From the NCBI GenBank assembly GCA_035568175.1, contig DATMON010000018.1, positions 62,001 to 126,000 of the forward strand: 64,000 nt of DNA. Reading direction: 5' to 3'. A model generated the notes under the pieces. It was not told where the DNA came from, did not search any database, and saw only the letters and a program-made list of their open reading frames with translations. The position numbers were made by a program, and so were the translations under genes. Origin of the DNA: AV40 sp035568175. Lineage in GTDB: Bacteria > Verrucomicrobiota > Verrucomicrobiia > Chthoniobacterales > UBA10450. This document shows, in pieces, positions 63,826 to 64,000 of the stretch. Positions within the stretch are counted from its first letter, which is position 1. Each line of letters opens with the position of its first letter.

Positions 63826-64000
63826 ATGCAGCGGCCTGAGCAACGCGACGAGGTCGAGATGCTCGCGCTGATGCTGCTGATCCGGCGCTTTGAGGAACGC
63901 GCCAGCCAGCAATATCAAGCGCAGAAGATCGGCGGCTTCTGCCATCTTTACATTGGACAGGAAGCAGTAGTCGCCGGCGCGGTCGCGGCCGTGCGCGACG
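63826..64000 (+). CDS. pdhA: Pyruvate dehydrogenase E1 component, alpha subunit (3' cut by window)
   Basis: 58 residues visible from ATG 63826, continuing beyond the window. MLALMLLIRRFEERASQQYQ and AQKIGGFCHLYIGQEAVVAG match the E1 alpha N terminus (RxFEE, GF.HLY.GQEA). It starts six bases after the previous stop. It would form E1 with a beta subunit, which is probably next. Confidence 0.92.
   Translation, partial: MQRPEQRDEVEMLALMLLIRRFEERASQQYQAQKIGGFCHLYIGQEAVVAGAVAAVRD

Overview
The window looks like chromosomal DNA of an uncultured soil-type Verrucomicrobiota, probably near the Spartobacteria/Chthoniobacterales. This is inferred from gene families and layout (a HemQ-type heme gene, split coaB/coaC, a DUF6580 membrane protein, a mannan-synthase-like glycosyltransferase, a Tat-exported sulfatase), not from a marker alignment. 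DNA is moderately GC-rich and densely coding, and many starts are GTG or TTG set in 4-nt overlaps with the previous stop.

Region 1 (1 to 24,920) is a large exopolysaccharide locus of the Wzx/Wzy type. It opens with a truncated outer-membrane beta-barrel gene, a Wza-like export protein and a Wzc-like co-polymerase/tyrosine kinase. A Wzx-like flippase follows, then a tightly coupled run of about ten glycosyltransferases, a SAM methyltransferase, two hexapeptide acyltransferases, a Wzy-like polymerase and a GT-C-like membrane protein. A divergently placed pair ends it: the initiating polyprenyl-phosphate sugar transferase (minus strand) and an O-antigen-ligase-like protein with a long soluble tail (plus strand). 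All functions for building, flipping, polymerising, exporting and decorating one complex heteropolysaccharide appear to be here.

Region 2 (24,937 to 43,700) is mostly housekeeping: pyruvate phosphate dikinase, a PUR-like nucleic-acid binder, RNase R, a PEBP-like protein, folP-cdaA plus a 49-aa YbbR-like microprotein, a SprT-like protein, rodA, scpA, an SDR protein, an orphan ABC ATPase, dxs-xseB, an atypical receiver protein, gcvT-gcvH, a rhomboid-like protein without the usual catalytic motif, and hemQ.

Region 3 (43,724 to 64,000) holds tRNA-Ser(GGA), a GlmU-tail-like protein, suhB-ispF-cysS, coaC-coaB, gmk-yicC-trpB-mutY, rnhC, a DUF4388-like regulator, HU, a hybrid histidine kinase, a mannan-synthase-like enzyme, an L,D-transpeptidase, rpsT, a sulfatase, a DUF6580 protein and the start of a pyruvate dehydrogenase E1 alpha gene.

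The strongest unexplained signal is a short sequence, AAGATCGACA followed by A or T. Its 9-base core AGATCGACA occurs at least 31 times by eye, about once per 2 kb, on both strands, in several reading frames and in noncoding junctions. It resembles the density of DNA-uptake sequences or other genome-wide iterated motifs. Other local oddities are a REPIN-like inverted hairpin pair, an inverted pair of 4x octamer repeats upstream of suhB, a 29-codon mini-ORF inside the glycosyltransferase operon, and a YbbR stub overlapping cdaA.
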